Source: Candidatus Accumulibacter iunctus
GTDB taxonomy: Bacteria; Pseudomonadota; Gammaproteobacteria; Burkholderiales; Rhodocyclaceae
Assembly: GCA_002345025.1 (NCBI GenBank)
Contig: DDUX01000020.1
Location: forward strand, 1 to 26,759
Length of the DNA stretch: 26,759 nt
Direction: 5' to 3'
Shown here: one piece after another, positions 8,210 to 16,900 of the stretch
Layout of the letters: every line of letters begins with the position of its first letter
Position numbering within the stretch: position 1 is the stretch's first letter
Made by a program: the position numbers and the translations under genes
The notes under the pieces: model-generated
What the model saw: only the letters and a program-made list of their open reading frames with translations
What the model was told of the DNA's origin: nothing
Database searches by the model: none

Positions 8210-8643
8210 TCAGGTGACCGCCCAGGTGGCACCGTGCCCGTCACGGCCGGCAAGGACCAGGGTGCCGCTACGCTCCAGGCGACGCAGCACCCCAATGGCG
8301 TTCTTCCGCATCTGCTCGATCATGATGGTGGTCGCCTCCAAGCCCCGGCGGGCCGCCAGCCCTTCGCCGTTCTGGCGGCTGTTCAGCGCCGCGCCTTGAG
8401 CCTCGCGGAAGATGTCGAGAACCATGCGCAGGCATTCGCCTGGCCGGAAGAAGCGGTTCGCAGTCCGATGCGTCTTGATCCGGATCGTCCGCAGGTCGAT
8501 TTCCGGGGAAAAGAGCTTGAGGGTCGCGTCGAGGTGGGCCAGATTGTCCGCCAGATGTCCCATTTCCTTCCGGTGATGCTCGTCAGCCCCGCGAGCCCCG
8601 CGCGCTTGGCGATCAGGCCCGCCACGACGTGGCTCGCTGCCAT
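8210..8643 (-). pseudogene. IS passenger gene (conserved hypothetical), frameshifted
   Basis: Two frames join to make one protein. Frame 1 begins at ATG 8643 behind a strong GGGAGG ribosome site and gives MAASHVVAGLIAKRAGLAGL. After that, frame 1 turns to nonsense, while the neighbouring frame continues with EHHRKEMGHLADNLAHLDAT and runs to the TGA at 8210. Adding one base (an A between plus-strand 8582 and 8583) restores a continuous product of about 144 residues. The N-terminus and the following LDATLKLFSPEIDL and RFFRPGECLRMVLDILRE-like segments match a small conserved protein of unknown function that I recall as commonly carried next to transposases of this type. It is convergent with the transposase. 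No function can be assigned; a sequencing error instead of a true mutation is possible. Confidence 0.72.
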
Positions 8644-8704
8644 GAGAAATCCTCCCGTTCAGTGAAAACGAGAGGATTCTCGTCGAGCAGGGGGTCAGGT
8701 GCTG

Positions 8705-8720
8705 GGGGTGGTTGCTCCAT
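8705..8720 (-). repeat. Right terminal inverted repeat of the IS
   Basis: Reverse complement reads ATGGAGCAACCACCCC, identical to the left end at 7048-7063. Confidence 0.85.
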
Positions 8721-8852
8721 AACGCCGGAAAAGCTTACAAGAGCTCGCGATCACCACGTTCTGACAGCTTGAGGGGATTGGATCGCTGCGGGTCTGCCGA
8801 CGACCGATCGACATCTCCCAGCGGGTGGCTGGAGCCGTCGGCTACATCCTGC

Positions 8853-8868
8853 GGGGCCTGCTGGCCCC
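8853..8868 (-). terminator. GC hairpin at the end of the kpsS-like gene
   Basis: GGGGCC-AGCA-GGCCCC on the minus strand, a perfect 6-bp stem with a 4-base loop, begins at the last base of the stop codon at 8868-8870. There is no U-tract after it, so it could be a weak or Rho-aided terminator, or simply an RNA 3' structure. Confidence 0.35.
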
Positions 8869-10151
8869 TAATTCCTGCAGGCCCACGACTCATCGACCGC
8901 ACGTTCGGGCAACCACGGCAATCCTGTCTCGAGGCGGTGCACGGTCGCCGGCACTGCCATCGCCACGGCTTCCCGCGTGTAGTAGCCGCCCCGCACGTGC
9001 AGCGCACCAGCGAGGAGACGAATGAAATCGCCGACGAGGTCGGCATCCGGTGCTGCCGGCGCTTCCCAGAAGCGGTCCAGCTCGCCGGCGAAGCTCAGGC
9101 CGGTCACGTCGAAGATGGCGCTGCCCATCACCTTGAGCGGGCATCCGACCAGCAGAGCGGACAGGCCGACGGTGCTGTTGACCAGCACGCAGCCCGTCGC
9201 CTGGCGCAACATGGCGACGACGTCGCCGCTGCTGACGCAATGAACACGGCTGGCGACCCCAAGTTGTGCCGCGACCTCGCCGATGACCTTCGGCCAGGGG
9301 GTGAGACCGGGGTCGAGCGGGTGCACCTTGACGACCAGGCGGGACGGTGCGGGCGAGTGCGCGGCGAAGGAAGCGATGATCTCGCGCGCAGCCGTCGGCA
9401 TGTCGGGGTAGCGCGAATGGTCGCGAATCTGGTAATCGGTCGAGAGTTGCAGCGGCAGGACGAAGGTCGGCACTTCCTGCCGTTGCAGCGCGTCAAGTGT
9501 CTGCGCCGTGCGTCGTCGCTCGCCGCCGCCGCAGATCCAGCGTCGCAGCCAGCCCGCGTACTCGGCGAAGGGGTGGTGTATCGCGTGCCGACGGTAGCCC
9601 GGGTAGAGTGGTCGGGAAAGCACCTCGGCGACGTTGTAGATGACGTCCAGCATGGCCAGCCGCCAGAACGGTGTGGTGCAGCGCACGGCCAGGTCAGGCA
9701 CCGGGTACTGCTGCGCCAGCGAGCGGATGAGCGCGGGATCGCGCGGCATGCGCGAGTAGGTGCCCATGCCGTCACGTTCAAGAACCAGCCAGTCCGGTCG
9801 CAGGTAGCCGAGTTCGCTGCAGATGATCTCGGCACCACGGGCACGAGCCTCCTCGATGGCAATCCGGTGATGTGGTCGCCGGTCGCCGAGCAGGAAGAGA
9901 TGCGTGATCGGATCGGCATCGAGGAAGCGCGCGACGTAGCTGCGCCAGCCGTCGATGCCGCCGCGGTAGTCGCGCGCCGGCAGGCGCCAGAACAGGCGGT
10001 CGCCGAGATGCAGATTGATGCGCGAGACGCGGTGGCCGCGCACGACCAGCTCGCGTGCGACCTCGTGCATGTAGAATGACGACGGTCCTTGGAGAAAGAG
10101 AACGTGCAATTTTCTGTCGAGCTGCTGTCGGGTGAAGTCGTGGCCGGCCAC
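8868..10151 (-). CDS. kpsS: KpsS-like capsule polysaccharide biosynthesis protein
   Basis: 427 residues from GTG 10151; a TTG at 10109 placed just before HVLFLQGPSSFY, where family members usually start, is equally possible (413 residues). The open frame continues to 10307, but that would overlap the divergent dehydrogenase including its nucleotide-binding loop, so I reject the long form. Signs of the capsule-synthesis family (KpsS/LipB): LFLQGPSSFYMHEVARELVVRGHRVSR-like N-terminus, DGWRSYVARFL, HLFLLGDRRPHHRIAIEEA, GYLRPDWLVLE, PRDP, and the C-terminal VVKVHPLDPG and CVLVNSTVGLSAL. In group 2 capsule systems KpsS adds the first beta-Kdo to phosphatidylglycerol, starting the lipid anchor of the capsule. 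The gene points toward kpsE, with the IS in between. Confidence 0.88.
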   Translation of the reverse strand: MAGHDFTRQQLDRKLHVLFLQGPSSFYMHEVARELVVRGHRVSRINLHLGDRLFWRLPARDYRGGIDGWRSYVARFLDADPITHLFLLGDRRPHHRIAIEEARARGAEIICSELGYLRPDWLVLERDGMGTYSRMPRDPALIRSLAQQYPVPDLAVRCTTPFWRLAMLDVIYNVAEVLSRPLYPGYRRHAIHHPFAEYAGWLRRWICGGGERRRTAQTLDALQRQEVPTFVLPLQLSTDYQIRDHSRYPDMPTAAREIIASFAAHSPAPSRLVVKVHPLDPGLTPWPKVIGEVAAQLGVASRVHCVSSGDVVAMLRQATGCVLVNSTVGLSALLVGCPLKVMGSAIFDVTGLSFAGELDRFWEAPAAPDADLVGDFIRLLAGALHVRGGYYTREAVAMAVPATVHRLETGLPWLPERAVDESWACRN

Positions 10152-10245
10152 CAGGGTAACCGGTCTTCCGCCGACGAGCGGGGCCCGCGGATTGGGTCGG
10201 GGCGGTGATGATAAGGCAAAGGGGTTGCCGCATGATAGCCCCGTG
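10152..10245. promoter_or_regulatory. Divergent intergenic region between kpsS-like gene and SDR
   Basis: About 94 bases separate the two divergent starts, so both promoters must lie here or extend into the 5' coding ends. I could not identify convincing -35/-10 hexamers. The assignment rests on gene orientation only. Confidence 0.35.
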
Positions 10246-11028
10246 ATGCCGCGGCGCGTGGCAGTGGAGCCGCGCAGCGTGCTGATCACCGGTGCCACCG
10301 GCGGCATCGGCGGTGCGCTGGCGCGAGCCTATGCCGAGCCGGGGCGCACGCTCGTCCTGCAGGGGCGCGACACGGAGCGGCTCGCTGCGGTCGCGGACGA
10401 GTGCGCGGCGCGCGGTGCGCGCGTGCTGACCAGGGTTCTCGATCTGCGTGATCGCGCGGCACTCGTCGCTTGGCTGCGGTCGGTCGCGCAGGAGGAGCCG
10501 CTCGACCTCGTCATCGTCAATGCCGGCGTCAATACCAGCATCGGGGCTGACGCAGCGGGTGAGCGCTGGGCTGCCGTCGAGGAACTGATCGCGGTCAACG
10601 TGCTCGCCGCCATGGCGACCGTCGATGCCGTCTTGCCGGCGATGCGCGCTCGCCGTTCGGGTCAGCTGGCGCTGATCAGCTCGCTCGCCGCCTACTACGG
10701 GCTACCGGTGACGCCGAGCTACTGTGCCAGCAAGGCGGCACTCAAGGCCTACGGCGAGGCTCTTCGTGGCTGGCTGGCGAGCGAGGGTGTCCGCGTCAGC
10801 GTCGTCATGCCCGGCTATGTCGAGTCGAAGATGTGTCGCGAGATGCCCGGGCCGAAGCCCTTCCTGTGGTCTGCCGAGCGTGCGGCGCAGCGGATCAGGC
10901 GGGGGCTGGCGCGCAACCGGGCGCGAATCAGCTTTCCCTTTCCGCTCAATCTTGGCACTTGGTTGCTGGCGGTCCTGCCGCCGACGGTGTCCGAACGGCT
11001 GCTGTCGCTGCTCGGCTACCGTGCGTGA
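10246..11028 (+). CDS. Short-chain dehydrogenase/reductase (SDR)
   Basis: 260 residues from ATG 10246 (a GTG directly before it is an alternative). Classical SDR: cofactor loop TGATGGIG (15-22), NAG at 92-94, catalytic S146, Y159 and K163 (SYCASK). QGRDTERL after the second strand, with Arg following the Gly, is compatible with NADP(H). The C-terminus has a hydrophobic tail (about 228-258, FPFPLNLGTWLLAVLPP), suggesting membrane association. It overlaps the next gene by 8 bases, so the two are one transcription unit. The substrate is unknown. Because the unit faces a PKS/alpha-oxoamine synthase pair, reduction of a lipid amino ketone is one idea (compare 3-ketosphinganine reductases, also membrane-linked SDRs); a role in capsule sugar or lipid-anchor synthesis is another. 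Confidence 0.9.
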   Translation: MPRRVAVEPRSVLITGATGGIGGALARAYAEPGRTLVLQGRDTERLAAVADECAARGARVLTRVLDLRDRAALVAWLRSVAQEEPLDLVIVNAGVNTSIGADAAGERWAAVEELIAVNVLAAMATVDAVLPAMRARRSGQLALISSLAAYYGLPVTPSYCASKAALKAYGEALRGWLASEGVRVSVVMPGYVESKMCREMPGPKPFLWSAERAAQRIRRGLARNRARISFPFPLNLGTWLLAVLPPTVSERLLSLLGYRA

Positions 11029-12556
11029 TTCGTTCTGGCCGGCGGTGCTGCCGGCGCTGCTCATCAGTGGCGGCCTAGCGCTGCTCGTCGAGCGCCTGCT
11101 CAAGCCGCCGCCGCTGGCCTGCTGGCGGCGACCCGTGGCGGCCCTGGCGATCCACCTTGGCCTCTGGCTGTGGTTCGCGAACGTTCTGCTGCTGCTTCTG
11201 CAGCGTCCGGTCTTTGCTGCCAGCTCGCTGCTCGCGGGCTTCCTGTTCGTCGTCCTGGTCAGCAACGCGAAGGCGCATTCACTGCACGAGCCTTTCATTT
11301 TCCAGGACTTCGAGTACTTCAGCGATGCCCTGCGTCATCCCCGCCTGTACATGCCGTTTCTCGGCGCTGCGCGGGCGCTTCTTTCGCTGCTCGCGTTCGG
11401 CCTTGCGATTGTCGCCGGGTTGAGCATCGAGGACTCGCTGCTCACCCGGATGCGCAGCGAGGAGTTCCTCACGGGCGCGGCAACGCTGGCGCTGGCCGGG
11501 CTGCTGCTGATCGGGTTCGGGGCGCGGCAGAAGCTCGCCGTCGGTTTCGACGCTGCCGCCGACTTGCGTCGGCTCGGCCTGCTGACTGCTCTCTGGCGCT
11601 ATGGTGAGGAGGAGCAACTGCCCTGCCATCCGGCGTCGCCCTACGAGCAGCCGGCCTGCGCGCCCGCGCTGGCCGCCGGCCCGGCGACGCTGGTGGTCGT
11701 GCAGAGCGAATCGTTTTTCGATCCGCGGCGGCTGTTCTCCGGCATCCGTCGCGACGTGCTGAGCGAGTTCGACTCATTGCGCACTGGTGCCATCTGTCAC
11801 GGGCAACTGCAGGTTGCGGCCTGGGGCGCCAACACCGTACGTACCGAGTTCGCCTTCCTCTCGGGCCTGTCGGCCGAGTCCCTTGGCGTGCACCGTTTCA
11901 ACCCCTACCGGCGGTTTGCCCGGCAGGGGGTCGCGACTCTCGCCACCTTCCTCAGGCATCATGGCTATCGGACGATCTGCGTGCATCCGTACGCAGCCAG
12001 TTTCTACTCGCGTCACGAGGTCTTTCCCCAAATCGGGTTCGATGAGTTCATCGACATTCGCGCGTTCACCGGCGCGGTGCGAGAGGGGCCCTATGTCAGC
12101 GATATGGCCGTCGCCGAACAGGTTGCAGCCCTGCTGGAGAAGGCTGCCAGTCAGCCGTTGTTCGTCTTCGTCATCACGATGGAGAATCACGGTCCCCTGC
12201 ATCTGGAGCGGGTCGCTCCTGGTGACGAAGAGCGCTTCTACTCGGCTGTGCCGTCGGCAGGCTGCGAGGAACTGACGATCTATCTGCGGCACCTCGCCAA
12301 CGCCGACCGGATGGCCGGCCGCCTGCGCGCCGCCATCGAAGAACTGCCTGATCCCGCTTACCTGTGCTGGTTCGGGGACCACGTGCCGATCATGCCCGGA
12401 GTCTACCGTGCGCTTGGCGTGCCGGACGGGCGGACCGACTACCTCATCTGGTGCAACGGTGGTTTCCCCGGCGCGCCAGTGCCGCGCGAACTCCGGGTCG
12501 AGCAACTGGGCGGCCTGATCCTGCAGCGAATGGGCTTGCTGGCAGCGCGGCAATGA
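11021..12556 (+). CDS. Membrane LtaS/MdoB-like sulfatase-fold transferase
   Basis: 511 residues from GTG 11021, which overlaps the SDR stop; longer readings lie in the SDR's other frame. The N-terminal half has about four to five transmembrane helices (roughly 6-23, 40-60, 64-81, 117-135, 151-168). The extracytoplasmic alkaline-phosphatase-like domain spans about 222-505. Likely metal and catalytic residues: E230 (VVVQSESFFD), nucleophile T272 in GANTVRTEFAFLSG (aligning with the catalytic Thr of LtaS), H390 (ITMENHGP) and D453-H454 (WFGDHVP). LtaS-type enzymes move phosphoglycerol, and relatives move phosphoethanolamine, from phospholipids onto glycans or lipids at the outer face of the inner membrane. 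Here the acceptor could be the capsule or a lipid made by the neighbouring PKS system; the sequence does not decide. Confidence 0.9.
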   Translation: MRDSFWPAVLPALLISGGLALLVERLLKPPPLACWRRPVAALAIHLGLWLWFANVLLLLLQRPVFAASSLLAGFLFVVLVSNAKAHSLHEPFIFQDFEYFSDALRHPRLYMPFLGAARALLSLLAFGLAIVAGLSIEDSLLTRMRSEEFLTGAATLALAGLLLIGFGARQKLAVGFDAAADLRRLGLLTALWRYGEEEQLPCHPASPYEQPACAPALAAGPATLVVVQSESFFDPRRLFSGIRRDVLSEFDSLRTGAICHGQLQVAAWGANTVRTEFAFLSGLSAESLGVHRFNPYRRFARQGVATLATFLRHHGYRTICVHPYAASFYSRHEVFPQIGFDEFIDIRAFTGAVREGPYVSDMAVAEQVAALLEKAASQPLFVFVITMENHGPLHLERVAPGDEERFYSAVPSAGCEELTIYLRHLANADRMAGRLRAAIEELPDPAYLCWFGDHVPIMPGVYRALGVPDGRTDYLIWCNGGFPGAPVPRELRVEQLGGLILQRMGLLAARQ

Positions 12557-12574
12557 GCGGGCTGGCAGGCCGGG

Positions 12575-12587
12575 GCGGCATCGCCGC
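12575..12587. terminator. Small hairpin between convergent genes
   Basis: GCGGC-ATC-GCCGC lies in the 33-base gap between the convergent LtaS-like and alpha-oxoamine synthase genes. Stem is only 5 bp and there is no T-tract on either side, so a bidirectional terminator is only a possibility. Confidence 0.25.
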
Positions 12588-12589
12588 AG

Positions 12590-13939
12590 CTACAGCCGCC
12601 GCATCTCTTCGGCGAGGGCGCTGACGGTCTCGCGGATCTGTTCCTCGCTGTGCTCGCACGAGACGAAGAAGCGCAGCCGGGCCGCCTTCTCGGGAACGCC
12701 TGGGTAAACGATCGGTTGCACGTTGATGCCGCGGGCGAACAGCGCGGCGGCCAGACGGGCGGCCCTGACCGAGCCGCCGGTGATCGCCGGAATCACCGCC
12801 AGACCGGCGCTGGTCCCGGTGTCGATACCGGCTGCGCTCGCCAATGCGAGGAAGAGCTGGCCACGTTCTTGCAAGGTACGCACACGCTGCGGCTCGCGTT
12901 GCAGGCAACGCAGCGCCGCCAGCGAAGCGGCGGCGACCGGCGGCGGCATGCCGACGCTGTAGAGAAAGCCCGGTGCCAGGTACCTGAGGTGCTCGACCAG
13001 GGCACTCTCGCCGGCAATGTAGCCGCCACATCCGGCGAGGGCCTTGCTCAGCGTGCCCATCCAGATGTCGACGTCGCTGCTGTCGACGCCAAAGTGCTCC
13101 CTGATGCCGAGGCCGCTGTTTCCCATGACGCCAAAGGAATGCGCTTCGTCGATCATCAGAAAGGCGCGGTACTTGCGCTTGATGTCGATGAAGCGCGGCA
13201 GCTCGGGGTAGTCGCCGTCCATGCTGTAGATGCCTTCGAGGACGATCAGCACGCGCTGGAAGTGTGTCCGCTGTTCAGCCAGCAGCGATTCGAGGCTTGC
13301 CCAGTCGTTGTGCGGGAAGGAGAGTCGGCGGGCGCCCGCGAGGCCGATACCCTGCAGAACGCTGTTGTGCACCAGTTCGTCGTGGACAATCAGGTCGCGT
13401 GCTCCAAACAGGTAGCCGATCGTCGTCACGTTGGTCGCGTGGCCACTGACGAAGGTGACTGCGTCCTGCGCGCCGTAGGCGCTGGCGATCGCCTGTTCGA
13501 GTTCACGGTGGACCAGGCGCTCTCCGGCGACCAGCCTGCTGGCTGAAACCGAGGTGCCGAAGCGATCGATCGCCTGCTTCGCCGCCTCGCTGACCTCCGG
13601 GTGACCAGACAGCCCGAGATAGTTGTAGCTGGCGAAATTGACGTATTCGCGACCAGCGATACGCGTGCAGGCGCCGGCGATGCCCTCATGCAGCATGAAG
13701 AAGGGGCTGTCGATTTCAAGCCGTGCCGCTCCTTCCGTGATGATCCGCAGTTGTTGGTAGCCGGGGTGAAGGTCGAAGCGCCAGTGCTGTTCGGGCGTGC
13801 TGTCTGCCTCCTTTGCCGCACTGGCCGGCAACTGCAGGTGCCGGCCTTGCTCGGCCTGACGCAGGCGTCTCTCCAGGGCCTGCTGGATCAGTTTGTCCTT
13901 GATCTGGGCGCTAAGCCCGGGAAGTCCCTTACGCACCAT
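12590..13939 (-). CDS. Alpha-oxoamine synthase (PLP-dependent, BioF/KBL/SPT-like)
   Basis: 449 residues. ATG 13939 lies inside the last 11 bases of the PKS gene with GGGGAG about 8 bases upstream, so translation is probably coupled. The fold-type I PLP enzyme core begins near residue 75: NFASYNYLGLSGHP, TSVSASRLVAGERLVHRELE, VTFVSGHATN, DEAHSFGVMG (D264 for the pyridine nitrogen, H267) and GTLSKALAGCGGY with the PLP lysine K299. Such enzymes join an acyl thioester to an amino acid with loss of CO2, giving an alpha-amino ketone. The N-terminal 60-75 residues exceed BioF length and hold a charged helix (KDKLIQQALERRLRQAEQ) that might dock to the PKS carrier domain. The partner is a PKS without thioesterase, so this enzyme is probably the chain-release step. 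A biotin role (bioF) is unlikely: no other bio gene is present. Confidence 0.9.
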   Translation of the reverse strand: MVRKGLPGLSAQIKDKLIQQALERRLRQAEQGRHLQLPASAAKEADSTPEQHWRFDLHPGYQQLRIITEGAARLEIDSPFFMLHEGIAGACTRIAGREYVNFASYNYLGLSGHPEVSEAAKQAIDRFGTSVSASRLVAGERLVHRELEQAIASAYGAQDAVTFVSGHATNVTTIGYLFGARDLIVHDELVHNSVLQGIGLAGARRLSFPHNDWASLESLLAEQRTHFQRVLIVLEGIYSMDGDYPELPRFIDIKRKYRAFLMIDEAHSFGVMGNSGLGIREHFGVDSSDVDIWMGTLSKALAGCGGYIAGESALVEHLRYLAPGFLYSVGMPPPVAAASLAALRCLQREPQRVRTLQERGQLFLALASAAGIDTGTSAGLAVIPAITGGSVRAARLAAALFARGINVQPIVYPGVPEKAARLRFFVSCEHSEEQIRETVSALAEEMRRL

Positions 13940-16900
13940 GCAGCTTGCTCCCCGACGGGCTCCCGCCCTGGTCCATGGCGCCGAAGTCGGCAGCGAAACG
14001 AGCGATCTCGTCGGCCGATGCGTCCACTCCCTGCTGCCTGGCAATCTCTGCCGTCTGCGCGATCAGTTCTTCCTGTGCGGCACCTCGCGCACCCTCATCG
14101 CTGTCGCGCAACTGTTGCAGCAGGCGTTCGGCGAGCCTGGCTATCGTCGGGCTCTGGCTGAGTGCCAGTACCGGCAAGCGGATGCCCAAGCGTGCATCGA
14201 GGGCGACAGCCAGCTCGACGCCCATCAGCGAATCGAGACCCATGTCGAAGAGCGATCTGTTGGGGTCGATCTTGTCCGGCGCGATGCGCAGGATCTCGCC
14301 GATTTCGTTCCTGAGGATCTCGCCGATGGCGACCAGAAGCTCCTCATCGGAGCGTTCGCCCAACAGCCGCCGGATGTCCAGCGAGTGCTCGTCGTCGTCG
14401 TCGCCACTGCCGCCCTGGCCGGCCAGCTCACCAAACTTCGGACTGCTCGCGGAGGGCAGGACGCGGCTCAGCGCCTGCCAGTCGAACTCGAGCACTGCCA
14501 AACCCGAGCGGTTGGCGAGCAGCATTTCCTCGAGCACGTCGAGCGCCAGCTCTGCTTTCAGCGCCGACCCACCCAGGCGATTCTCGAGTGCCTCGCGCGT
14601 CTTCTCGTCGCGCGCCAGGAAGCCGGCATCGGCGATCGGACCCCAGCCGACGCAGGTCGCCGACAGGCCACGCGCGCGACGATGCACGGCGAGCGCCTCG
14701 AGCCAGGTGTTGGCAGCGACGTAAGCTGCCTGCCCCGGGTTGCCGAAGGCGGTGGTTGCCGACGAGAAGAGCACGAACAGCTCGAGTGGCTGCGTGCCGG
14801 TCAGCTCATCGAGGTGGCGGGCGCCAAGGACCTTCGCCGCCAGTACGCGGTGAATCCGGTCGCTGTCGAGATTGCGCACCAGCGCGTCGTCGATCACCGT
14901 CGCCGCATGCAGCACACCCTGCAGCGGTGGCATGCTGTCGCGCGTTGCCCCGAGCAGCGCCGCCAGCGCGTCACGGCTGGTGACATCGCAGGCCTGCGCG
15001 TGCACGCGGACCCCCTGCGCTTCAAGGCGCTCGATCACTGCCCTGGCCTCGTCGGAAGCGGGCCCGCTGCGGCTGATCAGGATCAGGTGGCGGGCGCCCT
15101 TGCTCGCCAGCCATTCGGCAGCCCGCAGACCGAAGCCGCGCAGGCCGCCGGTGACCAGATAGGAAGCGTCTGCGGTCAGCTGCAGATGCCGGCGCCGGCC
15201 GGGCTGCGGCGGCTGCAGGCGACGGATGCCGTGGTGATAGGTGATGACGACCTTGCCGATCTGCCGCGCCTGCTGCATGTAGCGGAAGGCCTCGACGACG
15301 TCTTCGGCTTCGAAGCTGCGGTAGGGCAGGGGATGTAGAACGCCTTCACTGAACAGGTGCATCAGTTCGCCGAAAAGCCTGCGCGTCAGCCCCGGGTGCA
15401 GCAGCATCAACTGATCGGCATCGATGCCGAAGTAACTGATGTTGTTGCGGAAGGGACGCAGGCCGATACGAGTGTTCTCGTAGAAGTCGCGCTTGCCGAG
15501 TTCGAGGAAGCGACCAAAGGGCCGCAGTACGCGAAAGTTGCGATTGATCGCTTCGCCGGCGAGCGAGTTGAGGACGACATCGACGCCACGGCCACTGCTT
15601 TGCTCGAGGATCTGGTCGGCGAAGGCCAGCGAACGCGAGTCGAAGACGTGCATGACTCCCAGCAGCCGGAGGAAATCGCGCTTCTCGTCGGAGCCGGCAG
15701 TGGCGTAGATCTCGGCACCGAGCCAGCGGGCGATCTGGATCGCGGCGATGCCGACGCCCCCCGCCGCACCGTGGATCAGCACCCGCTCGCCCGCCTGCAG
15801 GCGGGCGAGGTGGTGCAGTGCGTAATAAACGGTGAAGAAGGTGCTCGGAATCGTCGCTGCGGCTTCGCAGGAAATCCGTGGCGGGATATGGGCAATGGCG
15901 CTGTTCTGGGTGACTACCCGGTTGCCGAAGCTCGACGGAGCGAAGCCGACGACCTCGTCGCCAGGGCTGAAGCCGGTGCAGTCGCTGCCAACACGGGAGA
16001 TGACGCCGGCGAACTCGAAACCGAGCGTCGGTCCGGCAAAGCCGTTCTCGATCGCCTCGTCGGACAGCAGGCCCAGCGCATACATGACGTCGCGGAAGTT
16101 GAGCCCGCTCGCCTGCACCTCGACTTCCACCTGATCCGGCGCGGGCGCCACGCGCGGGTGCGTTTCCCAGCGCAGATTGCGCAGTTGCCCGGCGAACTGG
16201 AAGCCGAGCGAGACGGTCGGTGACTGGAGGACCCGCGGCTCGCGGGCATCCGGCCGCGCCGCGCTGCGCAGGCGTGGGACGTAGCGTTCACCAGCGGCAG
16301 TGAGAATGACTTCGTGTTCGTCGTCGGGCTGCGCGAATTCCCTGTCGAGCAGGCAGGCGGCAGCCTGGGCAGGCATCGGCAACGCCAGATCGATCAGGCG
16401 AATGCTCCCGGGATCTGCCTCGTTGAGCATCGTTCGTGCGAAACCGCAAAATGCTGCATCGTCGCTGGGACCGGCGCTGGGGCCGTCGCCCGCAGCTGCT
16501 GCGGAAACGGGAAGCAGTGCCGCTCCGGCGTTGCCCGTGATCAGCCAGCAGGTCGTTCGCGTGCTCGATTGCTCGCACGCCTGCGCGATCCGCGCAGCCA
16601 GCGTACAGCGCTCGACCTGGCGCGCGAGTGCCTCGTCGGCAGCGAGAGCAGGCGACGGTGCTGCCAGGCCGGCAAGCATGACGAGGCCGTCCAGTTCGCC
16701 GTAACTGGCGGTGGTTTGCTGCAGCAGCCGGGCGAGTGCAGGCGTTTCGGTGGTGCTGGCCTGAATCACCAGATCACCTCGTGCCTGCAGCTTCTTCGCC
16801 AGTTCGTCGGCGAGTCTGGCTGAATAGCCGGCCAGATCAGCGAGCACGACCCAGCTCCGTACGCTGTTTGCGGGTGCTGTCTCGGGTGGGGAGGCCCCCT

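Larger units (their letters stand above)
7048..8720. mobile_element. IS1595-family insertion sequence with passenger gene
   Basis: The ends are a perfect 16-base inverted repeat: ATGGAGCAACCACCCC at 7048-7063 and its reverse complement at 8705-8720. Between them are an ISXO2/IS1595-type transposase (plus strand) and a convergent passenger gene (minus strand). Length is about 1.67 kb, longer than one-gene members of the family. I see no 8-base target duplication next to these ends (gcggcatg on the left, aacgccgg on the right), so the insertion may be old or rearranged, or the true ends differ by a few bases. Confidence 0.88.

Noticed and set aside
7040..8728. 8-base target site duplication around the IS
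   Set aside because: The flanks gcggcatg and aacgccgg do not match, nor do shifted versions by one or two bases.
8868..10307. 479-codon form of the kpsS-like gene
   Set aside because: It would overlap the divergent SDR start and its TGATGGIG loop; family similarity begins near 10109.
12590..13939. Calling the PLP enzyme bioF or kbl
   Set aside because: There is no other biotin or threonine-degradation gene nearby, it is longer at the N-terminus, and it is translationally coupled to a PKS.
14285..14330. Short direct repeat (ATCGGCGAGATCCT twice) at the ACP start
   Set aside because: The encoded helix aligns in length with normal ACP domains, so it looks like chance similarity of helix turns and not an insertion.
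13893..15338. 481-codon plus-strand open frame opposite the PKS KR/ACP region
   Set aside because: The minus strand is unmistakably KR and ACP; this is a shadow frame.
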